Below, piece by piece: positions 8,548-17,191 of a stretch of DNA of 64,000 bases (the stretch's first letter is position 1; every line of letters starts with the position of its first letter). The DNA comes from Cryobacterium shii (GTDB lineage: Bacteria > Actinomycetota > Actinomycetes > Actinomycetales > Microbacteriaceae): positions 62,001 through 126,000 of the forward strand of contig NZ_SOFY01000011.1 of the NCBI RefSeq assembly GCF_004402595.1, read 5' to 3'. The notes under the pieces are model-generated. The model did not search any database. It worked only from the letters and a program-made list of their open reading frames with translations, and was not told where the DNA came from. The position numbers were made by a program, and so were the translations under genes.

Positions 8548-9447
8548 TCATTCCTCGGTATCGATGACGATGCAGGCCAGGCGGGAACCGTTGGAACCGA
8601 GGGCCGCGCGGGCCAGCGGCAGACCGTCGACGACGACGTCGAGGGGACGGTGAGTGGAGTGCGGCACGGCCAGAAGATCGCCGACCGCGAGGCCGAGGAT
8701 GACGCTCGGCAGCACCCGGATCGGGGCCAGCTGCAGCGAAACGTCCACCGGCACCCAGGCCAGTTGGGCCTGCAGAAGCTGCTCCGGGTCCTCTGAGGCA
8801 CCGGCGGGGTTCGACTCGACGAGCTGCGGCAGTAGTGCGTCGGCGGGGATGGCCAGCGTCGCAACGGCGCTGCCCTCCCCGATCCGCATCGAGAACGTGG
8901 CCACGATCATCAGGTCGGCGGTGGCGGCCGCCTGGGCGAACTGGGAGTTGTACTGGATGGTGCCCACGGAGATCTGGTGCACGAGCAGGGACCCGAGCGA
9001 GTAGCGCAGATCCTCGAGCGCATCGTCCACGAGCCGGCGCACGATGGCCTGCTCGATCTGGGTGAACGCCCGCTCCGGGAGGGGCGCATTGCTGGTGCCG
9101 CCGAGCATGTGGCTGACCCAGGACAGGGCCGCCGAGGTAGGGAATTGGATGACGACCTTGGCCATAATGCCCTCGACCGAGCACAGCACCATGGCGGTCG
9201 TCGATGGGAGCGATGCCGCGTAATCGTCGTAGGTGCGCATGATGACGCCGTCGCACTTGACCTGGGACATGACGCGAACCTTCGCGGTCAGCTGGGTGCC
9301 CCACTGGCGGGCGAACGTCTCGAAGGCAAGCTCGAGCACGCGGGAGTGCTCGCGTGCGAGGGTCGTCGGCCGACGGAAGTCGTACACCTCGACCGGGCGC
9401 GTCGCAGAAGCGGGCACGCCAATTTTCACCTGTTCCTGGACCGTCAC
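8548..9447 (-). CDS. fliM: Flagellar motor switch protein FliM
   Basis: The 299-residue protein contains VEVYDFRRPTTLAREHSRVLELAFETFARQW, the FliM signature, and a C-terminal SpoA-like domain. FliM joins FliG to FliN in the C-ring and in other bacteria receives CheY-P. The N-terminal CheY-binding LSQxEIDxLL peptide is not obvious. I chose GTG at 9447 (VTVQEQVKIGV); an ORF can be read further upstream, but that part overlaps motB and does not resemble FliM. No strong ribosome binding site precedes the GTG. Confidence 0.92.
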   Translation of the reverse strand: MTVQEQVKIGVPASATRPVEVYDFRRPTTLAREHSRVLELAFETFARQWGTQLTAKVRVMSQVKCDGVIMRTYDDYAASLPSTTAMVLCSVEGIMAKVVIQFPTSAALSWVSHMLGGTSNAPLPERAFTQIEQAIVRRLVDDALEDLRYSLGSLLVHQISVGTIQYNSQFAQAAATADLMIVATFSMRIGEGSAVATLAIPADALLPQLVESNPAGASEDPEQLLQAQLAWVPVDVSLQLAPIRVLPSVILGLAVGDLLAVPHSTHRPLDVVVDGLPLARAALGSNGSRLACIVIDTEE

Positions 9448-9475
9448 GTCGGTGACTATCGACCGGCGACGGCAA

Positions 9476-10369
9476 TCAGTTAGCAGTGACCGCCACGGAT
9501 GTTTCGGCCCCGGTCGTTGTCGTTCCGTTTGCCGGAACCCCGGTTTCGGTGGCCGTGCCGTCCAGGACCGAGGGGATGAGTGCACGGATGTCGTCGGGCT
9601 GGTTCGAGAGCAGCACGACGTCCACCCGCCGATTCTGGGCCATCGCTGCCAGGTCCCCCCCGTCGGCGACAGGCCGTGCCGACCCGAAGCCGACCGCGGA
9701 GATCCGTTCCTGGGCGACGCCGCCCGACTCGACCAGACGTCTGAGCACCGCAGTTGCGCGGGCGGAGGACAGCTCCCAGTCGGTCGGGTAGTTGAGGGTG
9801 ACGCCGTGCCGATCGGCGTGCCCCTCGATCTTCACCTCGCGGGTGTTCGAGGCCAGGACCGGTGCGATCGCGTCGAGCACCTGTTCGGCTTGCGGGCTGA
9901 AGTTGGCAAGGTTGGGGGCGAAGAACGCCTCCGAGCCGACCAGGCCGATCGTGAGTCCCCGTGAGTCGATCGTGAACTGCACCAGCTGGCCGAGGCCCTT
10001 GGCGTCGACGGCATCCTGCAGTGCCTTCTGCGCCGCCGTGAGATCCGCGACCTCCGCCACGGCGAGATCCAGCTTCGTGAACCCGGTCACCTCGCCCTGG
10101 TTCGCCTTGTCCTTGGTGACGACGACCCCCTTGGCGGTGTCCACCTTGCCCACGTCGACGACACCGAATCCGGTCGCGAGGGAGTTCTTCAGCTGGAGGA
10201 ATTTCGCCTGGTCGACGGTGGACATCGCGAAAAGCACGATGAACATGCACATCAGCACGGTGACCATGTCCATGTAGGACGCCATCCAGCGCTCGTCGAC
10301 GTGTTCGACGTGCTCTTCTTCGAGGCCGCGGCTGCGACCGCGACCGCTACCGCGGCCATGCCCGCTCAT
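9476..10369 (-). CDS. motB: Flagellar stator protein MotB (OmpA-type)
   Basis: The 297-residue protein has a Gly/Arg-rich start, a single membrane helix at about residues 31-50 containing Asp34 (the proton-binding position in YMDMVTVLMCMF), and a C-terminal OmpA peptidoglycan-binding domain (KIEGHADRHGVTLNYPTDWELSSARATAVLRRL). It anchors the stator to the cell wall and couples proton flow to torque. It overlaps motA by 4 bp. In many flagellar operons fliL follows motB; here fliM follows directly. Confidence 0.96.
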   Translation of the reverse strand: MSGHGRGSGRGRSRGLEEEHVEHVDERWMASYMDMVTVLMCMFIVLFAMSTVDQAKFLQLKNSLATGFGVVDVGKVDTAKGVVVTKDKANQGEVTGFTKLDLAVAEVADLTAAQKALQDAVDAKGLGQLVQFTIDSRGLTIGLVGSEAFFAPNLANFSPQAEQVLDAIAPVLASNTREVKIEGHADRHGVTLNYPTDWELSSARATAVLRRLVESGGVAQERISAVGFGSARPVADGGDLAAMAQNRRVDVVLLSNQPDDIRALIPSVLDGTATETGVPANGTTTTGAETSVAVTAN

Positions 10370-11193
10370 GCGGCCTTGGGCAGAGGTTTGTCAGCCTTGC
10401 CGGCTTTGTCGGGCTTCCCGGATTTCGCGGACCTGGCCGTCTTGGCGGGGGTCGCCGGGACCATGGCCCGCAACCGCTCTCCGAGCAGCCGTGGCTGGCT
10501 CCCGGCCTGCACGGCGAGGGCGCCCTCCAGCAGCAGGGTCATCCGTTCGACCTCGATGTCGCTCAATCGCTTGAGCCGGTTACCGATCGGCAGCCAGAGG
10601 AAGTTGGCCGAGAGCAGCCCCCACAGGGTCGCCACGAACGCGGCCGCGATCATCGGGCCCAGGGTCGAGGGAGTGTCGAGGTTCTCGAGCACGTGGGTGA
10701 GTGAGATGACGGTGCCGATGATGCCGACGGTCGGGGCGTATCCGCCGAGGCTGGTGAAGAACTTGGACGCATTGCGGCTGGCCTTGGTGGCGGTCGCGAG
10801 TTCGTCTTCGAGCAGGATGCGCAGTTCATCGCCGTCAGTGCCGTCGGCGATGTTCTGCAGGGCGCCGCGCAGAAAGGGGTCATTGACGTTGTCGGCCTCC
10901 TGCTCAAGGGCCAGAAGTCCGGCACTGCGGGCCTTTTCCGCCAGGCCGACGACCTGGTCGATGACCTGTTGCGGCGGGGTGGTCTTGCCGATGAAGGCGC
11001 CGGGGATGGCCTTGAACGCGGAAATCGCGTCCCTGATCGTGCCGCCGGCGATGCCGACCGCAATCGTCGCCCCGAAGACGAGCACCATCGGCGCGGGCAG
11101 GAGAATCGAGGAGAGATGGCCGCCCTCGATCGTGATCATGGCGAACAGGGAGCCGAAGGCGAGGGCGATCCCGACCAGGGTTGCCGGATCCAT
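10366..11193 (-). CDS. motA: Flagellar stator protein MotA
   Basis: 275 residues with four hydrophobic segments and conserved stretches GGHLSSILLPAPMVLVFGATIAVGIAGG near the N-terminus and LGGYAPTVGIIGTVISLTHVLENL in the second half, which holds the Pro/Thr/Gly residues of the proton channel. MotA and MotB form the stator. The C-terminal tail of about 30 residues is Lys/Ala/Asp-rich. The start overlaps the flbD stop by one base (TGATG). Confidence 0.96.
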   Translation of the reverse strand: MDPATLVGIALAFGSLFAMITIEGGHLSSILLPAPMVLVFGATIAVGIAGGTIRDAISAFKAIPGAFIGKTTPPQQVIDQVVGLAEKARSAGLLALEQEADNVNDPFLRGALQNIADGTDGDELRILLEDELATATKASRNASKFFTSLGGYAPTVGIIGTVISLTHVLENLDTPSTLGPMIAAAFVATLWGLLSANFLWLPIGNRLKRLSDIEVERMTLLLEGALAVQAGSQPRLLGERLRAMVPATPAKTARSAKSGKPDKAGKADKPLPKAA

Positions 11194-11504
11194 CAGATTC
11201 TCCGGGGCCGGGAGGGAACGGTGCTGCCCGGTTCGATGACGTGCGCGATGGCATGCGGCCCGCCGACGATTTCCAGGGTCCTGGCCCCACTGCTGTACTG
11301 GGAGTCCTCGGTGAGGTACGCGAGAGAGATCACGTGCGCCCGGAAGCGGGCGATCTTCTCGATCACGTCCTCGAGGCTCTCCGTGACGATGAACTTGGCG
11401 CCGTCGACCATCACGAGCGTGGTGTCGGGGCTGGCATGGATGCGTTCGATCAGGTCGGGATTGATCGCGAACTGACTGTCATTCAGCCGAGTCACTACGA
11501 TCAT
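11193..11504 (-). CDS. flbD: FlbD family flagellar protein
   Basis: A 103-residue protein beginning MIVVTRLNDSQFAINPDLIERIHASPDTTLVMVDGAKFIVTE, which matches the small FlbD (swrD-like) family found just upstream of motA in Gram-positive flagellar operons. Swarming studies in Bacillus link this family to motor power. An upstream in-frame extension to 11552 exists but lacks similarity, so I start at ATG 11504. The C-terminal 35 residues extend past the usual family length of about 70. Confidence 0.85.
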   Translation of the reverse strand: MIVVTRLNDSQFAINPDLIERIHASPDTTLVMVDGAKFIVTESLEDVIEKIARFRAHVISLAYLTEDSQYSSGARTLEIVGGPHAIAHVIEPGSTVPSRPRRI

Positions 11505-11586
11505 GGGAACCGTCCCTGCCAGTTGACGACCCGTGTGACCGTCACGCTGCACTGTCGGCCGCCCCGACCGCAGGGTTAGCTGTTTC

Positions 11587-11629
11587 GGCCGGGACGACGT
11601 TCACGGGGCCCCAGGACCCCGTCCCGGCC
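11587..11629 (-). terminator. Possible terminator hairpin between flgE and flbD
   Basis: GGCCGGGAC at 11587-11595 pairs perfectly with GTCCCGGCC at 11621-11629, with a smaller GGGGCCC-type hairpin in the loop. Read on the minus strand it follows flgE and precedes flbD. It could partly separate the hook genes from the motor genes, or act as a 5' structure for flbD. I see no U-tract. Confidence 0.45.
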
Positions 11630-11659
11630 GCCGCGGGCTCCGACGTCGGGCAGCTGGCG

Positions 11660-11745
11660 AGCGAATTCGACGGAGATTTTGCCGGAATCGGGCCCGCACA
11701 CCCCGAAAAGGGTACTTTTCAGGCAGAATCTCCGTCGAATTGGTT
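11660..11745 (+). repeat. Palindromic intergenic element, copy 2 (86 bp)
   Basis: The left end AGCGAATTCGACGGAG pairs with CTCCGTCGAATTGGTT at the right. It starts 7 bp after the flgE stop codon, inside the flagellar operon, and is the only copy between genes that otherwise look co-transcribed. The loop contains a CCCCGAAAAGGGG-like second hairpin. Confidence 0.85.
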
Positions 11746-11751
11746 AGACGC

Positions 11752-12936
11752 CTAGCGCTTCAGGTTCGTCAGTTCCTGGAGTACCTCGTCGGACGTGGTG
11801 ATGATGCGCGCGTTGGCTTGGAAGCCGCGCTGCGCGACGATGAGGTTGGTGAACTCCTGGGAGAGGTCCACGTTGGACATCTCGAGCGCTCCCCCGGTCA
11901 GCGAGCCGAGTCCGCCGGTGCCGGGGGCGCCCAGGGCCGCATTGCCGGAGTTGAAGGTGGACCGGTACTCCGAGGAGCCGGCCTTCTCGAGCCCGCCGGG
12001 GTTGGAGAAGGTCGCGAGGGCGATCCGGCCGATGGCTTCCTGGCCGCCGTTGCTGAACAAACCGACCAGGGTGCCGTCCTTGCCCAGGGTGAAGGACTTC
12101 AGCGTGCCGGCGGCTTTGCCGTTCTGGTCGTTGACGGCAACGGTGGAGAGGCCGGCGAATCCCTCGACGGCGGACAGGTCCACCGTGATGGCGCCGCTGC
12201 CGAACGTGATGTTGGTGGTCGCGGAGGTCTGCTTGCCATCGGCGAAGGTCAGAGCGGCGGATGTCGATGCGGTCGCGCCATCGAGTCCCGTGACCGTCCA
12301 GGCGCCCGGGCCGGTGGACGTGAATGTCAGGTCGAGGGAGCGGGCCGTGCCGGATCCGTCATAGACCTTCACGTCTCGGCTGAACACGGTGCCGGCAGCG
12401 GCGTCGGACGGGAGGTTGCCGCCGACGGATGCAGTCGTGGTTGCCGTGGCTGCCGAGACGGTCTGCAGCGGCAACGTGATGTTCCCCGTCGTTCCACCCT
12501 GGTTGATGACGCCGCCGACGGCGTTCCAACCCTGCACGATGGCGCCTGCCGGGGTGACGAGCCGCCCCTGGGCGTCGAAGTCGAAGGCTCCGGCGCGGCT
12601 GTACAGGGTTTCGCCGCCAAGCTGGGTGACGAAGAATCCGTCGCCGGAGATCATGATGTCGGTGGCCTTGCCGGTGGCCTGGGACGAGCCCTGCGCGAAG
12701 TTGGTGGAGATGCCGGCGACCTTGACTCCGAGTCCGACCTGCGCCGGGTTGGTGCCGCCGACCTCGGCCTGCGGGCCGCCGGCGCCCTGGCTGAGCTGCG
12801 ACAGGGTGTCCTGGAACTGGGTCGCGGATGCCTTGAACGCCGTGGTGTTGACGTTGGCGATGTTGTTGCCGGTGACGTCGAGCATGGTCTGGTGCGATCG
12901 GAGGCCGGAGATACCGGAGTACAGGGAACGAAGCAT
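11752..12936 (-). CDS. flgE: Flagellar hook protein FlgE
   Basis: 394 residues, beginning MLRSLYSGISGLRSHQTMLDVTGNNIANVNTTAFKASATQFQDTL, the axial-protein N-terminus typical of FlgE, and ending SNVDLSQEFTNLIVAQRGFQANARIITTSDEVLQELTNLKR. About 130 subunits form the hook that joins the rod to the filament. The central domain is Thr/Ala/Gly-rich and variable. It lies 86 bp after flgD and is followed at once by palindromic element copy 2. Confidence 0.97.
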   Translation of the reverse strand: MLRSLYSGISGLRSHQTMLDVTGNNIANVNTTAFKASATQFQDTLSQLSQGAGGPQAEVGGTNPAQVGLGVKVAGISTNFAQGSSQATGKATDIMISGDGFFVTQLGGETLYSRAGAFDFDAQGRLVTPAGAIVQGWNAVGGVINQGGTTGNITLPLQTVSAATATTTASVGGNLPSDAAAGTVFSRDVKVYDGSGTARSLDLTFTSTGPGAWTVTGLDGATASTSAALTFADGKQTSATTNITFGSGAITVDLSAVEGFAGLSTVAVNDQNGKAAGTLKSFTLGKDGTLVGLFSNGGQEAIGRIALATFSNPGGLEKAGSSEYRSTFNSGNAALGAPGTGGLGSLTGGALEMSNVDLSQEFTNLIVAQRGFQANARIITTSDEVLQELTNLKR

Positions 12937-13022
12937 GGGTGCTGCCTTTCAGGAGGAAAACGTCAGGAGAAGAGCGGGAGTCGGACGAAAACGGTGGAGT
13001 CGGTGGGGTGGGAACGAGCCGG

Positions 13023-13463
13023 TCAGATGGCGGGCGCCGCGACGGGTCCGGCGGTGACGCCGGAGATCGCGTCGAGGGCGACGCTCGTGCCGTTGATCGT
13101 GACCTGGGGCACGGTGCCGGTGTAGGACACGGCCGACGCGGTGCCGGTGGCGCTGGTGCCGTCGGCCTTCGTGTAGGTGACGTCCTGGCCGACGAGGGCA
13201 GCCGCCGCGACCCGCATCTGCAGGGAGAAGTTCTCGTCCGCGGTGGTGGACAGGGCAGAGAGCTTCTCCATCATGGCGAGCTGCGTGGTCTGGGAGATCA
13301 TCTGGTTGGTGTCCATCGGCGAGCTGGGGTCCTGGTTGCGCAGTTGCGTCACGAGGAGCGCCATGAACGCCTCGGAGTCCAGGGCCTGCTTCGGCGTGCG
13401 GGTGGGGGTCGTGGTGTACATGCCGGTGGTGGCGGTGGTGGCGGCGACTGCGTCGATGGTCAC
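13023..13463 (-). CDS. flgD: Flagellar hook cap protein FlgD
   Basis: 146 residues. The conserved core is ALDSEAFMALLVTQLRNQDPSSPMDTNQMISQTTQLAMMEKL (about 28-68), the FlgD N-terminal signature, followed by ALVGQDVTYTKADG. FlgD is the cap on which FlgE polymerises and is shed after hook completion. It is short, lacking the C-terminal FlgD Ig-like domain of enterobacteria, as is usual in actinobacteria. It sits between fliK and flgE as expected. Confidence 0.95.
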   Translation of the reverse strand: MTIDAVAATTATTGMYTTTPTRTPKQALDSEAFMALLVTQLRNQDPSSPMDTNQMISQTTQLAMMEKLSALSTTADENFSLQMRVAAAALVGQDVTYTKADGTSATGTASAVSYTGTVPQVTINGTSVALDAISGVTAGPVAAPAI

Positions 13464-13483
13464 GGGATCTCGTTTCTTCTTCT

Positions 13484-14827
13484 CTAGGCCAGTACGTCGA
13501 TGGTGTGGGAGTTGCTGAACCGAACCGCGTGGAACACGGCCGGTTCGGCCGGTTCGCGGGCCTGAGCCGGACGGACGGGCGTCGCAGCGAACTGGCGGGC
13601 GGCCCCGTCGCCGGATGCCTGGTCGCGGTTCGAGAGGTCGAGCTGGGCATTCAGCCCGCCGCTCGCGAGGTCTCGGCGCAGGTCAGGCAGAATGGCGCGC
13701 AGCGCGTCGCGGGCGAGGTCGGTGGGAACGAAGAGTTCGACCCGGATGCCGTCGGCGCCCAGGTGGGCCCGCACGGTCACCGGGCCGAGGTTGTCGGGGC
13801 TGACCTGGATCGTCATCACGTGGTCGCCGGCCGCGGCGCCGGCGAGGGTGAACAGGGTGCGGGCGACCTGGGTCGTCAGTGGCACGACCGGCACGGATGC
13901 CGCGGGCACGTTGGACGGGACGGCCGACGCTGCCGCGGGCGTGCTCGGTGTCGTGGCGCTGCCCACGACGACGGGGAGTAGGGTCGCGGCGGAGTTCAGG
14001 TCCGGATCGAGGTTGCGGCGTGGCTCCGCCGCTGCGGGGGCGTCCGTCGCCGCGACCGCAGCGGCGACCGCAGCGAACGCGGACGCGTCGACCGCAGCAG
14101 ATGTAGGCCCGGACGCGGGGGTGTTGGCTGTCGGGCCGGACGGTGCGGCGACCGAGGCAAGATCAGCCGCCGCGGGGGTGGAGGCGGGTGCGGGAGGAGC
14201 CGGTGCGGGAGGAGCCGGTGCGGGAGGAGCCGGTGCGGGAGGAGCGGGTGCGGGAGGAGCCGGTGCGGGAGGAGCGGCCGCGGCCGCCGGTGCGGCCGGG
14301 ACCGGAAAGCCCGGTGCTGAGCCGCTGCCGTGAGCCGGGCCGGCGGCCGGCGTGGACTCCGCGGTCGGCGAATCGGCATCGGACGCCGCCGGAGGGAGTG
14401 GCGACGGCTCGGTCGGAGCGGTGCCGGTCGTTCCCCCCTCGGTCTCCCCCGCCGGCTGGACGGCCGACTGGACGGCCGTCGAAGGCGCGAGCGGCACAGG
14501 CACCGGCACAGGCACCGGCACAGGCACCGGCGCGGGCAGAGGTGTGGGCACCGGTACGGCCATGCCGATGGGTATGGCCGGCTGAGCAGCAGTCGGATCC
14601 GAGTCCGCTGACGTGGAGTCCGCGGCATCCGTTGCCTGATGGGGCGTGGAGGGCAATTGATCCCCGGACGTTGCCAGCGCGCTGGCCGGTGCGGACGCAG
14701 CGGCCAGGGTGCCCTCAAAAACGGATGCGAAGGCGCCCGCACCCTGCCCCACGCGCACATCCGGGACGCCACGAGGCGTGGTGGCCGGTGTGAGTGCTGA
14801 CAGAAGACGCCCGACGGCGCCACTCAT
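13484..14827 (-). CDS. fliK: Flagellar hook-length control protein FliK
   Basis: A 447-residue protein with a long Ala/Pro/Thr-rich N-terminal part and a C-terminal domain of about 90 residues (VARTLFTLAGAAAGDHVMTIQVSPDNLGPVTVRAHLGADGIRVELFVPTDLARDALRAILPDLRRDL) that matches the FliK C-terminal domain. FliK acts as the ruler for the hook and interacts with FlhB. The middle contains a PVPVPVP run and six APPAP repeats encoded by a 15-bp DNA repeat, so ruler length could vary between strains. The start overlaps the NlpC/P60 stop by one base. Confidence 0.9.
   Translation of the reverse strand: MSGAVGRLLSALTPATTPRGVPDVRVGQGAGAFASVFEGTLAAASAPASALATSGDQLPSTPHQATDAADSTSADSDPTAAQPAIPIGMAVPVPTPLPAPVPVPVPVPVPVPLAPSTAVQSAVQPAGETEGGTTGTAPTEPSPLPPAASDADSPTAESTPAAGPAHGSGSAPGFPVPAAPAAAAAPPAPAPPAPAPPAPAPPAPAPPAPAPPAPASTPAAADLASVAAPSGPTANTPASGPTSAAVDASAFAAVAAAVAATDAPAAAEPRRNLDPDLNSAATLLPVVVGSATTPSTPAAASAVPSNVPAASVPVVPLTTQVARTLFTLAGAAAGDHVMTIQVSPDNLGPVTVRAHLGADGIRVELFVPTDLARDALRAILPDLRRDLASGGLNAQLDLSNRDQASGDGAARQFAATPVRPAQAREPAEPAVFHAVRFSNSHTIDVLA
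14188..14277. repeat. Six 15-bp tandem repeats inside fliK
   Basis: The unit GTGCGGGAGGAGCCG (minus strand CGGCTCCTCCCGCAC) is repeated six times with single-base changes. It encodes Ala-Pro-Pro-Ala-Pro. The period is a multiple of three, so gain or loss of units changes protein length without a frameshift. Confidence 0.9.
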
Positions 14828-15462
14828 CAGGACCTGCCGTTCATCAGGGAGGCCAGGGCCGCGCCGACGAGGTCGGTGGTGCCGGCAGCCGAGGCTGGGG
14901 CCGCCGGCGCATCCGGGATGACCCGCCGGATGGTGTCGATGTCCGAGTCGTCCATGTAGGCCTCGACGAGGCAGACGGTGCGCCCCTCGTAAGGCGCGTG
15001 AATGACCTTGTGGTTTCCGGCGTAGATCAGGATGTGCTCACCGCCGCCGGTGACGATGAGGTCGCCCGGCTTGGCCTGGGCGAGGGAACCGACCTCGGTG
15101 CCGATCTTCATCTGCCCGGACACGAGGCGCGGGACGGTTATGCCCATGTCGGCATATACCGTCTGCACGAGTCCGGAGCAGTCCATCCCGCTCCCGTCCT
15201 CCCCACCGAAGACGTAGGGCACCCCGAGGTACTTCTCTGCGGCGGCGACGATGTCGGTGCCGGTGGCGCTTCCCGTTGCCGGTGTCGCTCTGGCGGAGCC
15301 CGTCGCGGACGTGCCGGTCGCGGAGGCGAGCGCGCTGGCGAACGTCGACGCGCCGGCCGAAGCGGCGGTCGCCGCCGCAGCCTTGGTGCCTTGCACGGTG
15401 TTGAACTGTTCGAGGGCGGCCTGGATCTGGCCGATCCGGCTGAGGGCGTCGACCATGCTCAT
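14827..15462 (-). CDS. NlpC/P60 family peptidoglycan hydrolase in the flagellar operon
   Basis: 211 residues. The N-terminal 70 are helical then Ala/Thr/Ser-rich. The rest is an NlpC/P60 domain with catalytic Cys95 (MDCSGLVQ), His143 (GEHILIYAG) and His155 (VIHAPYEG). Such enzymes cleave the gamma-D-Glu to meso-diaminopimelate bond. I see no signal peptide, so it probably leaves through the flagellar export system, in the manner of FlgJ, to open the wall for the rod. The gene overlaps fliJ by 4 bp and fliK by one base. This replaces flgJ, which is absent here. Confidence 0.85.
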   Translation of the reverse strand: MSMVDALSRIGQIQAALEQFNTVQGTKAAAATAASAGASTFASALASATGTSATGSARATPATGSATGTDIVAAAEKYLGVPYVFGGEDGSGMDCSGLVQTVYADMGITVPRLVSGQMKIGTEVGSLAQAKPGDLIVTGGGEHILIYAGNHKVIHAPYEGRTVCLVEAYMDDSDIDTIRRVIPDAPAAPASAAGTTDLVGAALASLMNGRS

Positions 15463-15893
15463 GAGCGGCCCCCACGCCGGGCCCGGTGCCAGCCGCTGGA
15501 CGCGATCTCGTCGAGGACCGTTTGCTCGGCGTGGAGTTCCTCGGCCCGGGCGATGACCGCATGCCGGTCGGAGAGCTTCTCGAGGCCGACGGATTCGGCG
15601 CGCCTGGCGTCGAAGACGTGCTGCGCCTCGCCGACCGCGAACTGGTAGTTGCGGCCGTGGGTCTCCATCTCAGCCAGCATGCTGCGGGCCGAGGCCCGTG
15701 CAGCGGCGATCGCGGACAGCGTTTCGGCCCCGCTGGCCAGGCTGGGGAGGCCGGCCAGGGCGGTCCGGGCCTGGTCCCGCCGGGCCAGGTTCGCCTGGGA
15801 CAGGGCATTGGCCGCGGCGAGGTCGGCGGCGGCCTGGTCCTGTTGCAGGTGCCGCAGGCGCAACAATCCGGCCAGAGCGAAGGCGCGTGCCAT
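15459..15893 (-). CDS. fliJ: Flagellar export protein FliJ
   Basis: A 144-residue, mostly alpha-helical, charged protein (AFALAGLLRLRHLQQDQAAADLAAANALSQANLARRDQARTAL) that fits the coiled-coil FliJ family. FliJ couples the FliI ATPase to the FlhA gate. Sequence conservation in this family is weak and the call relies partly on its position directly after fliI, sharing one base with it. Confidence 0.85.
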   Translation of the reverse strand: MARAFALAGLLRLRHLQQDQAAADLAAANALSQANLARRDQARTALAGLPSLASGAETLSAIAAARASARSMLAEMETHGRNYQFAVGEAQHVFDARRAESVGLEKLSDRHAVIARAEELHAEQTVLDEIASSGWHRARRGGRS

Positions 15894-17191
15894 CAGTGGA
15901 CCCCCAGGATTCGGTTGATTGTGTCGAGCTGGGCCCAGGCTTCGGATGCCGGGGTCTGGTCGTCCATCCGCTGCTGCAGGAAGGCGTTGATCGCGCCCTC
16001 GTTGGCGACGGCAGCGTCGACGAGCGGATTCGTGCCCTGCCGGTAGGCACCCACGTCCAGCAGGTCCTGCGCGTTGCGCCGGGCGGCGAGCACCGTGCGC
16101 AGCGTGCCCGCGATCTGGTTCTGGTGCGGGTCGTTGACCCGGGAGGCGACCCGGGAGATCGAGGCGAGGGCGTCGATGGAGGGGAAGTGGCCGAGAACGG
16201 CGAGTTTGCGGTCGAGCACGACGTGGCCGTCCAGAATGGACCGTGCGGCATCCGCGATCGGTTCGTTGTGGTCGTCCCCGTCGACGAGGACGGTGTAGAC
16301 GCCCGTGATTGAACCGGCTTCGTCGGTGCCGGCCCGTTCGAGCAGCCGCGCCAGCAGGGAGAAGGTCGACGGCGGGTACCCGCGGGTGGCCGGCGGTTCG
16401 CCGACGGAGAGGCCGATTTCGCGCTGGGCCATGGCCACGCGGGTGAGCGAGTCCATCATCAGCATCACGTCGGCACCCGTGTCGCGGAAGGATTCCGCGA
16501 TGCGGGTGGCGACGAAGGCGGCGCGCAGCCGCATCATGGCCGGCTCGTCCGACGTGGAGACCACCACGATGGACCGTGCGAGGCCCTCCGGACCGAGGTC
16601 GTCCTCGAGGAACTCGCGCACTTCCCGGCCGCGCTCCCCCACCAGGGCGATCACGGAGACTTCGGCGTCGGTGCCACGGGCGATCATGGAGAGGAGCGAG
16701 GACTTGCCCACTCCCGACCCGGCGAACAGGCCCATCCGCTGGCCTTTGCCGACGGTCGTCAGCGTGTCGAGCACGCGCACACCGAGCTGCAGCGGGGTCG
16801 TGATGCGCGAGCGCTGCATCGCGGAGGGGCTGTCGTGGTCGATCGAGACGAAGGAATCAACGGCGAGCGGACCCTTGCCGTCGATCGGGCGGCCGAGCCC
16901 GTCGATGACGCGGCCGAAGAGCCCGGTGCCGGTGGGCACGAGGTGCGGCGTTCCGTCGGAACGGACCGGGGCCCCGATGCGGATCCCGGTCATCCGGCCC
17001 AGGGGCATGCACCGGATGCCGTCCCGAGTCGTGGCCACCACTTCGGCGTCCACCTCGCGGAGTTCGCCGATCGTGACGAGGTCGCCGATCGCCGAGTTCA
17101 AGCCGCGAACTTCGAGCCCGAGGCCGACGATCGAGGAGACGACGCCGACCCGTTGAGGGCGAGCCAGACGGATGGCGGTGGCCAGGCTCAT
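15893..17191 (-). CDS. fliI: Flagellum-specific ATPase FliI
   Basis: 432 residues, standard length. The Walker A motif GSGVGKSS lies at 158-165. Other F1-beta-like motifs follow (ALVGERGREVREFLEDDLG, DVMLMMDSLTRVAMAQREIGLSVGEPPATRGYPPSTFSLL). It powers or primes export of rod, hook and filament subunits as a hexamer with FliH and FliJ. The start overlaps fliH by 4 bp. Confidence 0.97.
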   Translation of the reverse strand: MSLATAIRLARPQRVGVVSSIVGLGLEVRGLNSAIGDLVTIGELREVDAEVVATTRDGIRCMPLGRMTGIRIGAPVRSDGTPHLVPTGTGLFGRVIDGLGRPIDGKGPLAVDSFVSIDHDSPSAMQRSRITTPLQLGVRVLDTLTTVGKGQRMGLFAGSGVGKSSLLSMIARGTDAEVSVIALVGERGREVREFLEDDLGPEGLARSIVVVSTSDEPAMMRLRAAFVATRIAESFRDTGADVMLMMDSLTRVAMAQREIGLSVGEPPATRGYPPSTFSLLARLLERAGTDEAGSITGVYTVLVDGDDHNEPIADAARSILDGHVVLDRKLAVLGHFPSIDALASISRVASRVNDPHQNQIAGTLRTVLAARRNAQDLLDVGAYRQGTNPLVDAAVANEGAINAFLQQRMDDQTPASEAWAQLDTINRILGVH

